The position numbers and the translations under genes are program-made. A stretch of 64,000 bases of DNA, from the NCBI GenBank assembly GCA_946811695.1, contig OX328132.1:53387359-53451358 (forward strand). Direction: 5' to 3'. The notes beneath the pieces were generated by a model that saw only the letters and a program-made list of their open reading frames with translations, searched no databases and was not told the DNA's origin. Below are positions 22,801 to 32,468 of the stretch, piece by piece; the first letter of the stretch is position 1; every line of letters begins with the position of its first letter. Origin of the DNA: Gonocerus acuteangulatus (lineage: Eukaryota > Arthropoda > Insecta > Hemiptera > Coreidae).

Positions 22801-23493
22801 GCGGACATCATGAACAGCGGAAGTCCTAGAGACAAACGTTTTACAATATTCTCGGACAGCCAAGCCGCTATAAGGACATTAGCTGCAAACAGAATAAAAT
22901 CTAAGGTCGTACAGGAGTGTAAGGATAGCCTGAATAATCTAGGCAGGAAAAACGGGGTCAAACTAGAGTGGGTACCAGGGCATTCTGGCATACCTGGGAA
23001 TGAGAAGGCTGATGAATTGGCTAACATAGGAGCATCCATGACACCTCTCTCACCAGAGCCAATATGTGGAATTGCACCGGCTGTTGCCAGATTGAGCATC
23101 CGTAGGTGGGCTGAAGCTGAACACAAGAGGAAATGGAGCAGAAGTGCTACCCAGAGACAGGCGAAGAAATTTATGGTCTTTGCGGATAAGAAAAGAACGG
23201 ATTCACTGCTTAATCTGTGTAGAAGCAAGGTGAAACTACTGACAGCCCTACTTACAGGGCACTGCAAACTACGGAGACACCTCTACTCCATGGGACTCTC
23301 TAATACAACATGGTGCAGATTGTGCTCTGAGGACGACGAGACCCCATACCATATTGTATGCAGATGCACGACGCTGGCAGCCAAGAGGTATTTGCACTTC
23401 GGGACGGCGATAATTGATGATCCAAGGAGGATACCGGAGCTGAACATCACAACGTTAAAGAAGTTCATCTCTGATACGGGTCTGGCATTGTAA
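19882..23493 (+). CDS. LOA LINE 1 ORF2: endonuclease, reverse transcriptase, RNase H
   Basis: 1,203 codons with no stop. The ATG at 19882 is chosen because it overlaps the ORF1 stop and is followed at once by the endonuclease start IRLLQVNLHHCKAATGLLEQ. Endonuclease: LILIQEPYV (~res 35), LVGCDANAHHTIWGS (~140), SGSDHRYI (~220). RT: SPGIDGIYPAFLQQG (~430), CAFLDVEGAFDKTP (~570), GCPQGGVLSPLLW (~630), catalytic QAYADDLVI (~660). RNase H: FTDGSKTELGTGAGVWI (~930), AEVLAIN, FSDSQAAIRTL, WVPGHSGIPGNEKADELA (~1035); all four acidic residues are present. C-terminal CRLCSEDDETPYHIVCRC is a zinc-binding-like motif. This enzyme would nick DNA and copy the LINE RNA at the target. All motifs look intact. 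Confidence 0.9.
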   Translation: MTIRLLQVNLHHCKAATGLLEQYARGKGLDLILIQEPYVFKGQVRGLGWKGYSNISGHEPNRRACIVFKNGLNVFPLWQFCYRDLCVASITARLGGVLREVVVASAYLPYEQCNPPGERMRSAVEHCRRRGLQCLVGCDANAHHTIWGSTNCNPRGELLLEYIMNNDLHVVNKGNEPTFIIKNRRKVIDITLATRWLTTVIRNWRVEEEVSGSDHRYITYRLDGEGPVALILRNPRYTDWDRYREILACRMDSCPQRVNTCLELEVMNNFLTEAVIKAFEDSCVGKVQNNNSNSTWWNKDLSQLRRETRRLFNKAKRKGSWEEYRKKMAQYTAAVRKAKREAWRKFCSEVGCIAEYSRLHKILAKSPTKNMGTVKKEEGFTESAEESLDYILATHFPDSELVNPDDNECPVRRGKPEVWKRGKEVVRAAHVRWAIRTFSPYKSPGIDGIYPAFLQQGMEILLSALITLFRSSLVLGYIPRNWRVARLCFIPKPGRASHLYAKDYRPICLSSFLLKTLEKIIDRHIRDSALRHNPLDKQQYAYQTGKSCELALHVLVCKLERTVQYKETALCAFLDVEGAFDKTPIAAVRDAMVSRRIEKFITDWTVTLLRDRTIRLLEGTYCKHIKPRTGCPQGGVLSPLLWCMVVDTLLTRLKDQGFNVQAYADDLVITVAGNVLPTLAELLDAALRIVDEWCRDKHLKINPQKITLVPFTTRRKVEGLGTPRLAGSNLSYSSTVKYLVVTLDSKLNWKEHIHNTANKATRTLWGCRRVVGNNWGITPKAMHWIYTAIVRPIITYGAIVWWHRCDTTINKRILGSPQRMACLMITGAMGSTPTGAMEILLNLRPIEIFIEETARHTAYRFSILGQKPCPTFSAHCDIIRRNLQEPILCMPSDYQDQITFSSNFVTIIKTREEAMGHKMIQSRVDSYGFTDGSKTELGTGAGVWIQNTTHSLNIPLGNYATVFQAEVLAINMCADIMNSGSPRDKRFTIFSDSQAAIRTLAANRIKSKVVQECKDSLNNLGRKNGVKLEWVPGHSGIPGNEKADELANIGASMTPLSPEPICGIAPAVARLSIRRWAEAEHKRKWSRSATQRQAKKFMVFADKKRTDSLLNLCRSKVKLLTALLTGHCKLRRHLYSMGLSNTTWCRLCSEDDETPYHIVCRCTTLAAKRYLHFGTAIIDDPRRIPELNITTLKKFISDTGLAL

Positions 23494-23593
23494 CAGAACG
23501 ACACGTCAGGTGGCACAATAGGTCTTGTAGGCCTCGGTGCGGTTCCTCGGCTAGCCGGGCACCTTGTTTTATAAATCTAAATCTAATCTAATC

Positions 23594-23626
23594 TAACCAA
23601 AGACAAAGGGAAAACGGGGCCTTACA
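23594..23626 (-). repeat. 3' LTR of gypsy 1, distal piece
   Basis: Continues the LTR after the LOA insertion. On the minus strand it starts TGTAAGGCCCCG, a normal TG terminus, and is preceded by a purine-rich run (AAAAATCGGGGGGA at about 23630-23645), which is the expected polypurine tract position. Confidence 0.7.
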
Positions 23627-23869
23627 TCATCCCCCCGATTTTTCAAAGTCATGATTCCCTTGGAACATTACTTTACCTTTAACACTACCCGTCCTTAAGT
23701 TACTATTATTCTCTAACGATACTAGAGCACTATTTTCACAATCATTACACTATTTAGGAGCGGTCTATATCCGCCCTGTTATCACTGACACGACACTTTC
23801 CGCTGCCGGTCGATGGATTACGATTCCTGCTGAGCACTCCCGCTACATTGAAGAAGCAGGCGAGTTGTC

Positions 23870-24517
23870 TTAGGCATGCCACCATAGCTCCTTGGCTCGT
23901 CCCAAATCCATGTGGGTGGGGATCCAGGATTCACCAAAGTCCACTGACACCATTCTTTCGACGTATTCTTCTCCTGGCGAAACGATGAGACTATAGAGGA
24001 AGGTGTTTCTCTGTGAAAGAACTTGAACTCGGCAGGACAGATCCACGGTATCCCAGGACGACATCAGGCTATATCCTGATACTGAAGGACTGCGTAGGCT
24101 TTCTCGTTTCGACTCCTCAAAAAGAACGCCCCTCTCCGGCTGAACTGAAACCATCCTTCCTGTCTCATTCTTCTTAAAGGGCAGGACCAGAATTCGATGA
24201 AGCATCATCTTCTGATCTGGAATTGTACAATTCTACTACTCCATTATTAGTGGCAATGACATTTACTTCTGAAATTTGGTAACATGTTGATCATGACATC
24301 GGCTGCCCTCTGAGAGGAGTGTCAGTCCAATTGGCAGAGCCTTTCTCACCTTCCTCAAAATCAGACTCAACCCTCTTAGGCCTAGCATCTCTCTACTCAA
24401 CTTTCCATTCATCGAAGTGCCTCGGTTGTGTAATTTTCGGATTCTAAATAGGAATTCCGTTACCCTGTTTTCTGGGCTTTTGAAAGGACGAGGAAAGGTA
24501 CAGGGAACTGTGGACAA
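23870..24517 (-). pseudogene. Gypsy 1 3' reading frame, unassigned (env position)
   Basis: Two minus-strand frames (24517-24263 and 24208-23870) between the pol tail and the 3' LTR, with segments such as SLRSPSVSGYSLMSSWDTVD and FGESWIPTHMDLGRAKELWW. An envelope-like or extra ORF is common at this place in some insect gypsy elements, but I see no signal peptide, fusion peptide or membrane anchor and cannot name it. The two frames are separated by stops. Confidence 0.35.
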
Positions 24518-24611
24518 GGGTTTGTGATGTGTGAAAGATTGGTTTGAACTTTTGCTTCATTTTCGAAAATATTCTTAAAAGTTTTCGAACCACCCTGCCC
24601 AGGCGCGTAAC

Positions 24612-25290
24612 CTACGTCGTTTTAATAGAGCTCAAAATTTCTATGCCAATAGTCAGAACTCCAGGATCAACCGCGATGATTGCCCGGTAAGTAGATGTAT
24701 AGGAGTCGTTTACTGGTGATTTAGCTCTTTTCCTAAGCGTGTGGGACCTACGAGGCAGGGTTAAGGGTCTTCCCTTTGGGGTCCAAGTGGCGTCGGCTTC
24801 GCTCCTTGTCCGGACTTGGGCCTCCCTATCGGAATCGCTGGAACTTTCCCCTGAATTTCCGCCTGTCCTATTCCGTCCTTCGCTTCCCGCCTCTTGACTA
24901 TCCCGGATTCCTTCGCTGTTTTCCTCTTCCCTGTCTTCCTCAGGAGAGGATCTAACCCCCAGAGGGCAGGCAGGGTCATTACATTTGGGCGATCTTCCCG
25001 CAGTAACCGGACAGTTTCTGTGAATCTCACCCTGCGTCTCGATTTCATCTTGGACCTCGCGACATTCGTCTTCTGAGTCATAAGAACACCCTGGTTTAAT
25101 TTCCCATTCCGGCTCAATGACTTCATCTTCTGACCCATTCACTTCCCGGGTTGTCCCACCCGCCTTCGTCATTATCTTAGGGTGTGAATCCACTCCTTCC
25201 TCCGGAGCCCGTCATAGCCTATTTATATGGACTACACTCAGGGAACCAGTGGCCAGTCGGATATCATAGTTTACTCGCGATGGAACCCTT
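24612..25290 (-). pseudogene. Gypsy 1 pol C-terminus (integrase end plus acidic tail)
   Basis: Minus strand reads RVPSRVNYDIRLATGSLSVV then HINRL, a stop, and RAPEEGVDSHPKIM. 'Y.I....G....VH..RLR' is the C-terminal DNA-binding end of gypsy integrases. It continues as a ~190-residue acidic, serine-rich tail with CSYDSEDECREVQDE and a final basic TLPRRSHTLRKRAKSP. One stop interrupts it. TA-HINE copy E is inserted at 25293 immediately upstream and separates it from the rest of pol; the HHCC and DDE integrase core is not found. Confidence 0.6.
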
Positions 25291-25292
25291 TT

Positions 25293-25427
25293 TAGCGCGG
25301 CTCCTCCCTCCCCCATAGGGAGGAACCCCGCATATAAGGTTGATCTCATGACGCAATTCAGAAGTGCCGACTAAAAAATTTTGCGTTTCAGAACCCCTAG
25401 AGACCGAAAATGATGGTGGTTCAAATT

Positions 25428-25480
<53 letters not shown>

Positions 25481-26320
25481 CTGTTCGCTCTCTAGGTAGA
25501 AGACGAATGGTCCGATTTTGATGATATTTGGTATAAAAATCCGTCGTCCAATTTGAAAGGTCAAGTTCGTTAACCAGCAAAATCCGTCCACTGGGAGATG
25601 GCGTTTGGGGCGAAATTCGCGCAAAAAAAATCGTAACGCTTACGTTTTTGAGTTCATAAGCTTGTAAGCACTCGTTTTATAGGCTTCTTGGGCTAGGAAA
25701 ACGAATGAAACCATTTTCAAGGCGACAGCTTTAACCGTTTTCGAGAAAATTGGAAAAATAGTTTTTGAATACCGTTTTTGGTTTGGGTACTTAGAATCAT
25801 GGGATTCAGTTGAAACATTTTCTGCATGTTCTACTTTTATTAAAACTAATATGTTGAAATTTGTGTTACGTTTGGAGTTAAGGAAGGGTTAGAATAAAAT
25901 ATTTTATTAACAGACATAAAAAGTTTTGGTAACTTTGTATACCTTCCTTAATATCTCGAAAAAGGTTGAGAACCTTGGTAAACGGAAGAATACCATTAGA
26001 AAGCTTACTAAATGCTCTACAAAAAATGTTTTGATGAAAGTTTTGAGTAGACGATGTCAATCGGAGAAATAAGTGCTTAAAACTTTAAAGTAATTGATTT
26101 CGCTTATTCGAACTGTTCTTTTTGTCTGTTTTTATTCCTTGTTATTTTTTAACTGCTTATAGTTGGATAATGTATTTGATAATAAATCAGGTTAAGAAAA
26201 ATAAGAAAAACAATTTAATCTTAGAGATATGGATTTCCAAGATATAGCTTTTCAACTGCCTAGCGGGGTCCTTCCTAGGGCCGGTTGGCCTATCCAGGTA
26301 AGATCGTAAATAAGACCTTT
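25293..26320 (+). mobile_element. TA-HINE copy E, right end missing
   Basis: Left end TAGCGCGGCTCCTCCCTCCC at 25293 after TTTTT; (TA)n at about 25428-25476; then the standard internal blocks to about GTAAATAAGACCTTTC at 26320. The 3' terminal hairpin is absent. Inserted in the pol region of gypsy 1. Confidence 0.75.
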
Positions 26321-26374
26321 CTTGAAAGTAAAGATGGAACTGTCAACTTTGGTCCTCCTCTGCCTCCCGGCACT

Positions 26375-26690
26375 TTCAATGCTGACGAAGGCTACTCTTT
26401 CTTCAGCTATTCTTCCTCTTGACTCGTAGATTCGAAATATGCAAGAAAAAAATTGACCTTAAATAAAATTTCAAGGTAAATTTTGGGGGAGTTAATATGG
26501 GGGTTATTTTTTCCGATCTCGCATTGGAGAATATTCTGGCCAACGGATGACCATTATTTTTGGGACACCCTGTACAGCTATGGTACGGCTTAAGGCATCA
26601 GCGTTCGAATGTTTCATTCCCGTCAATGTTCGACTTCATAGTCAAACTCCTCTAACCGAAGGGCCCACCTGGTCAGCCCCTACCAGCTAC
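26375..26690 (+). repeat. ~310 bp direct duplication, copy 1
   Basis: Nearly identical to 27962-28262: both contain CGACGAAGGCTACTCTTTCT, GGGGGTTATTTTTTCCGATC, GGGACACCCTGTACAGCTAT and the end of the gypsy RNase H coding region. This copy is in its natural pol context. TACAGGGTGTCCC (inverse here) is a common end of arthropod repeats, which may have promoted the copying. Confidence 0.8.
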
Positions 26691-27205
26691 TCCTGATGCG
26701 TCGGTGGACAATATAAATGGCTCGTTAAAGTTCGGATAGCACAAGACAGCGTCCTTACTAAGTATTCCTCTTAGTGATTCGAAAGCCTTCCGTTGTCTAT
26801 CGCCCCACTGGAATCATACTCGCGAACCAGTCAACTCTGTTAGTGGTCTGGAAAGATCCGCAAAGTCGTTTATAAATTTGCGATAATAGCTAGCCAACCC
26901 TAGAAAACTACGCGATTCTTTGACATTTCTGGGGGTCAGAAAAGACTTGATTGCCTTTAACTTAAACAAAGCATCCTGCTCCCTTCAGTCGGCCAAAAAG
27001 TTGGTCTATGACCCGTTGGAACGTTGCAGGTGCCCCGCGATGCCAAAGGCCATTTTTTTGTACTCGTAGTGGCCGTTTATAGTCGTGAAGGCCGTTTTGG
27101 CCTGATCCTGGGGAGCTATCGGTATTTGGTGATACCCACTAGAAAGATCAATCGTGGAAAAGATTTGGCTATTCCTCAACTGTTTTAACAGTCCAGGCAA
27201 CGAAT
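26590..27205 (-). pseudogene. Gypsy 1 RT palm to RNase H, frameshifted
   Basis: Minus strand from the right: LLKQLRNSQIFSTIDLSSGY then HQIPIAPQDQAKTAF and HYEYKKMAFGIAG, which is the Ty3/gypsy RT core (normally ...YEY..MPFGL..AP..FQR). Frameshifts follow. Near 26590-26680 WALRLEEFDYEVEH and, in another frame, GMKHSNADALSR mark the end of a gypsy RNase H domain. The YxDD box was not found intact. The upstream RT part lies across an insertion at 31366-31740. Confidence 0.7.
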
Positions 27206-27214
27206 GCTTGAAAA

Positions 27215-29256
27215 CAGCTATAGGTGGAAATTTTTAGAACACAATTTTTGACTTCGTAACTTTGTTTAGGCTGGATAGGAGGTGAACATATCAAAAGTCC
27301 TCACCCGTAGCCTTTGTGCCGGGGGGGGAGGGGGGTTTAGAAGGTCCCATTTTTCGGGTTTTCACTTATATCTCGAAAATCCTGCGTCCTATAACAAATA
27401 AAAGCTGATTAAATGTCCTACAAGTTCTATTCTATAATGTTTTTCGAGATATCTTTAGTTTTCGAAATATCCGCTCTTGAAAGTCTGTCATTTTGGGGAA
27501 AAACACTTTTGCCGCATATTTTTTCCGCGTTTTGACGAGATAACTCTTCAACGATGAACCCAAAAAAATAAATAACGGTCATAGGGTTGTTGAGTATTGT
27601 ATTCCCTTCAATAATATATATTACTTTGCTATTTTATGTATTTTCCTTCAAACGTAAAAATAATTTCACCGTTCAACGTGAAATCAGAAATTTAGCGACT
27701 AATAATAGCCCAGGAAACTAAGAGTTATAGGTGGAAATGTTTGGAGCACAATTTTTGACTTCATAACTTTGTTTCGGCTAGTCAGGGGGTCAACATATCT
27801 AAAGTCCTCGTCCGTAGCCTTTGTGCCGGGGGGAGGGGGGTTTAGAAGGTCCCATTTTCGGGTCTTCACTAATATCTCGGAAACCCTGCGTCCTAGCGAC
27901 ATGACCATTTTATTACAAATGAAAGCTGATTAAATTTTCTACAAGTTCAATTCAATAAAGGTTTTCGACGAAGGCTACTCTTTCTTCAGCTATTCTTCCT
28001 CTTGACTCGTAGATTCGAAATATGCAAGAAAAAAATTGACCTTGAATAACATTTCAAGGTAAATTTTGCGGGAGTTAATATGGGGGTTATTTTTTCCGAT
28101 CTCGCATTGGAGAATATTCTGGCCAACGGATGACCATTATTTTTGGGACACCCTGTACAGCTATGGTACGGCTTAAGGCATCAGCGTTCGAATGTTTCAT
28201 TCCCGTCAATGTTCGACTTCATAGTCAAACTCCTCTAACCGAAGGGCCCACCTGGTCAGCCGGGATGATGTATCTCGAAGGCTTAGCATCCATCTCAATA
28301 GCAATATGACCAATGGTCATGAAGCGGTTACTGAAGCAAATGGAATGCTCTACAACCCTATAACCTACATTTATTTTTTGGGTTCATCGTTGAAGAGATA
28401 TCCGGTGGAGAATAGAAAAAAGTGTCTTTTTTCCCAAAATGACAGACATTCAAAAGCGGATATTTCGAAAACTAATGATATCTCGAAAACCTTTATTGAA
28501 TTGAACTTGTAGAAAATTTAATCAGCTTTCATTTGTAATAAAATGGTCATGTCGCTAGGACGCAGGGTTTCCGAGGTATAAGTGAAACCCCGAAAAATGT
28601 GACCTTCTAAACCCCCCTCCCCCCCGGCACAAAGGGTACAGGTGAGGGCTTTTGATATGTTGACCTCCTAACTAGCCAAAACAAAGTTATGAAGTTAAAA
28701 ATTGTGTTCCAAGCATTTCCACCTATAACTCTTAGTTTCCTGGGCTATTACTCGCTAAATTTCTGATTTCACGATGAACGCTAAAAGTATTTTTACGTTT
28801 GAAGGAAAATACATAAAATAGCGAAGTAATATATATTATTGAAGGGAATGCAATACTCTACAACCCTATAACCGTTATTTATTATTTTGGTGCAACGTTG
28901 AAGAGTTATCCGGTCAAAACGGGGGAAAAATATGCGGCAAAAGTGTTTTTCCCCAAAATGACAGACTTTCAAGAGCGGATATTTCGAAAACTAAAGATAT
29001 CTCGAAAAACTTTATTGAATAGAACTTGTAGAAAATTTAATCAGCTTTTATTTGTTATAGAATAGTCTTGTCGCAAGGACGCAGGGTTTCCGACATATAA
29101 GTGAAAACCAAATCAAATCAAAAAAATATGTGAAAACCCGAAAAATGGGACCTTCTAAACCCGCCCTCCCCTCCGGCACGAAGGCTACGGGCGAGGACAC
29201 TTTTGATATGTCCACTTTCTATCCAGCCCAAACAATGTTACTAAGTCAAAAATTTC
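27215..29256. repeat. Four-unit palindromic repeat block
   Basis: A ~450-500 bp unit occurs twice forward (about 27215-27715 and 27716-27962) and twice inverted (about 28270-28745 and 28790-29256, finishing at 31311-31365 after LOA LINE 2). Shared landmarks are AAAAGCTGATTAAAT, GGGGGGTTTAGAAGGTCCCA, GATATCTTTAGTTTTCGAAA and the border ATAGGTGGAAAT. No protein is encoded. The whole block interrupts gypsy 1 RT between the DTYPLP and LLKQL segments. Confidence 0.75.
27962..28262 (+). repeat. ~300 bp direct duplication, copy 2
   Basis: Second copy of 26375-26690, now at the centre of the palindromic block 27215-29256 and out of pol context. A few substitutions separate the copies (for example AACATTTC for AAATTTC), so the duplication is not an exact assembly echo. 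Confidence 0.8.
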
Positions 29257-31310
29257 TGTTACACCATCTCACTAATAAGATAGAGAAAGCGCTCGAACAG
29301 CGGGAGGTCACTCTTGGCGCCTTCATTGACATTGAAGGCGCCTTTGACAGGACCTCAACGCAGGCCGTCGTGGAATCGATACAGGGGCTTGGGTTACACA
29401 GGGCTCTTGAGGCCTGGATGGAAACATTCCTGGACTCTAGAGTCCTGGAATCATCCCTAGGGGGATCCACGGTAAGGGTGAGACCTGTTGCTGGATGTCC
29501 GCAGGGGGGTGTACTTTCGCCCCTATTGTGGAGTCTAGTGGTAGACTCATTACTTGCCGATCTACAGGGCCATGGTTTTTATGCGCAGGCTTATGCTGAT
29601 GACACAGTGATCCTGATTAATGGTAAGTTCCTGAATGTCATATCAGAGTTACTTGGTGCAGCACCGCGAAGATCCACGCAGTGGTGTGATAGAAGGGGAC
29701 TTAAAATTAATCCGTCCAAAATGGCGATAGTCCCCTTCACGAACAAGAGGAAACTTGACGGTCTCCTAGAACCAGTCATTTCTGGGTCAAGGATACCTTT
29801 TGTCAAGAAATTCAAACACTTGGGAGTAATATTAGACTCAAAACTCAAGTGGAATGAACACATATTGTATGTCTGTGAAAAGGCCAAACGGGTGCTCTGG
29901 TCCTGTCGGGGCGTGGTTGGGAGGTCCTGGGGGATCAGGCCATCGGTGGCGCACTGGATATACACCATGGTGGTAAGACCCACAATCACCTATGCGGCGC
30001 TGGTATGGTGGCATAGGTGTAAAGTGGAACTTCACAAAAAAACTGGATAAAATACAGAGACTAGGTTGCTTACTAGTCACTGGAGCTATGAAAACCACAC
30101 CCACCAGGGCGATGGAGGTATTACTAGATCTGCGGCCTCTGCACTTAGAAGTGGAGAGGTTGGCCAGAATTTCTGCATATAAGCTTCAAGCGCAGAATCT
30201 TTCAAGCATGATACCCTGTGGAAGTTTTAAGCAAATCCTCGCAGGAAATGATGGACTGTGTATGCTACAAATGCCCTCGGACTACATGTTACCCGTCCTT
30301 AGACTGGACAGGAGGTTCGAGGTAATCAAAGCAGACAGAAATACTGCCCAAACCTGGCAGTCTAATCTCCCGGTTGGGGAAATTCACTGCTTCACCGATG
30401 GCTCCAAGACCCCAGAAGGAGTTGGAGCCGGAATATGGGTGGCAAGCAGAAAAGATTTGAGGATATCAATCCCGTTGGGGAAACATCCTACGGTCTTCCA
30501 GGCAGAAGTCATTGGCATAAGGACCTGCTTGGAGATGCTGCTGAGAAGTGGACTTTCTCGTGCAAGGGTCAATATACACTCTGACAGCCAGGCAGCAATA
30601 TCAGCCATCGAGAGCACCTACATTAAATCCAAGATTGTGGATGAATGCAGGAAGATGTTAGATCGTTTAGCTGTCAGTAACCGAGTCAAATTACACTGGG
30701 TGCCAGGACACTCAGATATACTCGGGAATGAGGACGCAGATAAGCTGGCAAGACAGGGGGCCAAGGAGTCCTTTTGTGGGCCAGAACCAGCTTGTGGAAT
30801 ATCGCTAACCCTAGCAAAAGGTATAATTGATGACTGGGCGAGGCTACAACATCTAGGCGTTTGGCAAAGAGTCCAAACGCAAAGACAGTCAAAGCGTTTC
30901 CTAAACCAAATTGACAGGAAACGTACAAAGATGCTTCTGTCCCTACAGAGGAAAGCTATGAAGGAGACTGTGGCTCTTTACACAGGTCATGCTAAGATGA
31001 ATAAACATCTATACAATATGGGCCTGGCTACAACCTCTCTATGTAGGTTATGTGGGATAGAGGAGGAAACACCCGCACACATAATATGTGATTGCACGGT
31101 ACTCTCACGCAGGCGCTTTATGTACCTAGGATCTGTTAAAATAACTGACCCAGGAAGAGACTCTGAGCTCACACCTCAGAAGATCAGAGGGTTTGTCAGG
31201 GACGCAGGGCTGCTATAAGTGACCCAGCAGAGTGTCAGGGGCACAATAGATCTTTTAGGTCGAGTTGCTTTCCCCTCAAATTTAAAGGGGCCCTGAGTAT
31301 ATCTATCTAT
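29257..31310 (+). mobile_element. LOA-like LINE 2 (5'-truncated, frameshifted)
   Basis: Flanked by a ~38 bp duplication starting CTATCCAGCCCAAACAATGT at 29219-29256 and 31311-31348 (one mismatch). Encodes only from mid-RT to the end; the 3' tail is (TATC)n at about 31300-31313. Related to LINE 1 but a distinct family (many substitutions around the shared GCPQGGVLSPLLW box). Inserted in the palindromic block. Confidence 0.85.
29268..31218 (+). pseudogene. LOA LINE 2 ORF2 fragment: RT and RNase H, one frameshift
   Basis: First frame (to about 30048): FIDIEGAFDRTS, GCPQGGVLSPLLW, catalytic QAYADDTVIL, HLGVILDSKLKW, VRPTITYAALVWWHRC. The frame then shifts at an A7 run (about 30037-30044) into the frame ending at 31218: KIQRLGCLLVTGAMKTTPTR, RNase H FTDGSKTPEGVGAGIWV, SDSQAAISAIE, WVPGHSDILGNEDADKLARQ and terminal CRLCGIEEETPAHIICDC. 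Endonuclease and RT fingers are missing. Apart from the frameshift it has no stops, so it is young. Confidence 0.85.
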
Positions 31311-31365
31311 CTATCCAGCCCAAACAATGTTACGAAGTCAAAAATTTCCATCTATTACTCTTCGT

Positions 31366-31740
31366 TGACTGGATTGTAAGGTTTCCTGTATCTAAGGGGA
31401 AGGGGGTAAGTATCAACCTTAATAACCGCATTGAGGCCACGGAAATCTGTGCAGAATCGATCCTTTTAAGTCACCTGTTGGGATGTTTTCTTGACCACAA
31501 TTACAGGTGCTTGCCAGGGGCTCTTAGATGGTGCAATAACACCTCAATCAAGCAACGTCTGAATCTGCTTTTCCATTTTAACCCGTTCACTGAAAGGCAC
31601 ACGGTACAGGCGTTTCGCCACTGGTCTAGCGTCCCCCGTTTCAATATGGCGCTTAACAGACAGAGAGCAACCTTCGGGGCCAGGATCGTTAAAAATATCT
31701 GCAAATCTGGACAATAAAGACCCACCTGAACCCATACTTT
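31366..31740 (-). pseudogene. Gypsy 1 RT N-terminal part
   Basis: Minus strand reads FADIFNDPGPEGCSLSVKRH, RRVPFSERVKMEKQIQ-like segment, a stop, then GVIAPSKSPWQAPVIVVKK, another stop, and FRGLNAVIKVDTYPLP. 'G.I.PS.SPW..P...V.KK' and 'DYR.LN......YPLP' are the entry motifs of Ty3/gypsy RTs. The frame is then broken by the palindromic block and continues at 27205. Confidence 0.75.
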
Positions 31741-31930
31741 CCCTTCCTTCCTTTCCCTGCCATTTAAATGACTCAATTTTTGACTGACAATCGAAGCGAA
31801 ACCAACGGAGGTTTTAGAGCCGTGGGAACCAGAGCCATTGCCTTCCGCCCGATGTCTCTCCACCAGACCTACCGCTAGAAGCCTCGGCAATGTAACAGCC
31901 GAAGCAGTCAAATTGACGAACTGCATCCAC

Positions 31931-32071
31931 AAGGCTTAGCCTTTCTTCTTAATAAAGAACGAAGGTGGAGCTGTACTGGCCTATTAAAATTTCGCGCACT
32001 CCAAATTTATAAATTGGACAGAACCGCTGGTATAAGGGCAGCCTTAAGGCACAGCGGGGGCAGAGAAGGGA

Positions 32072-32098
<27 letters not shown>
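31931..32098 (+). mobile_element. SINE-like poly(A) retroinsert
   Basis: 168 bp ending in about 29 A's and flanked by a perfect 13-bp duplication GAACTGCATCCAC at 31918-31930 and 32099-32111. This is the signature of LINE-mediated insertion. I see no tRNA-like promoter boxes, so it may be a SINE fragment or a processed transcript piece (for example with TAAATTGGACAGAACCGCTG). Confidence 0.75.
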
Positions 32099-32104
<6 letters not shown>

Positions 32105-32468
32105 CATCCACGAACTTCCCTCCCGGGGAGTGTTAATGCACCTCCCTCATACAACCCCATTAAGAAGCGCTCTAGACGATTCAATTATGACAGCCTTCTG
32201 GTCTAGTTCCCCTGGAACGGAAATCTGTAACAGAGATTCACTGAAGGCCGGAAGCGTTTCCTCCACCAGGAGGCGCACTGAGCTTGTTTTGGTATCTCTA
32301 GTTCCAGTGAATCTAGAGTCTCCTTTCACAATCGGCTTAGTTCCTATTTTCGAGCTTGTTGGAGGGGATATAATATGACTTGAAAACTTGGCTTCTAGTT
32401 CTCTCGCTGTCCTACTCATGAAACGTACCCATTCCCGGTTCGCAGTTATTTTGCGAAACCCCGTCCCT

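Larger units (their letters stand above)
19425..23593 (+). mobile_element. LOA-like LINE 1 (5'-truncated, ORF2 intact)
   Basis: Flanked by a 13-bp duplication TAACCAAAGACAA at 19412-19424 and 23594-23606. Contains the 3' end of ORF1, a complete ORF2 with endonuclease, RT and RNase H, a short 3' UTR and a 3' tail of ATCTA/ATCTAA repeats (about 23570-23593) instead of poly(A). An RNase H domain with a simple-repeat tail fits the LOA/I group rather than Jockey or CR1. Inserted into the 3' LTR of gypsy 1, so it is younger than that element. Confidence 0.85.

Noticed and set aside
20110..23516. Minus-strand reading frames opposite LOA LINE 1 ORF2
   Set aside because: Shadows of the intact plus-strand ORF2 that shows all catalytic motifs.
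27006..29250. The palindromic block as an inverted pair of genes
   Set aside because: No reading frame survives in the repeated unit in any orientation, and the units contain simple G and C runs and AT-rich stretches only.
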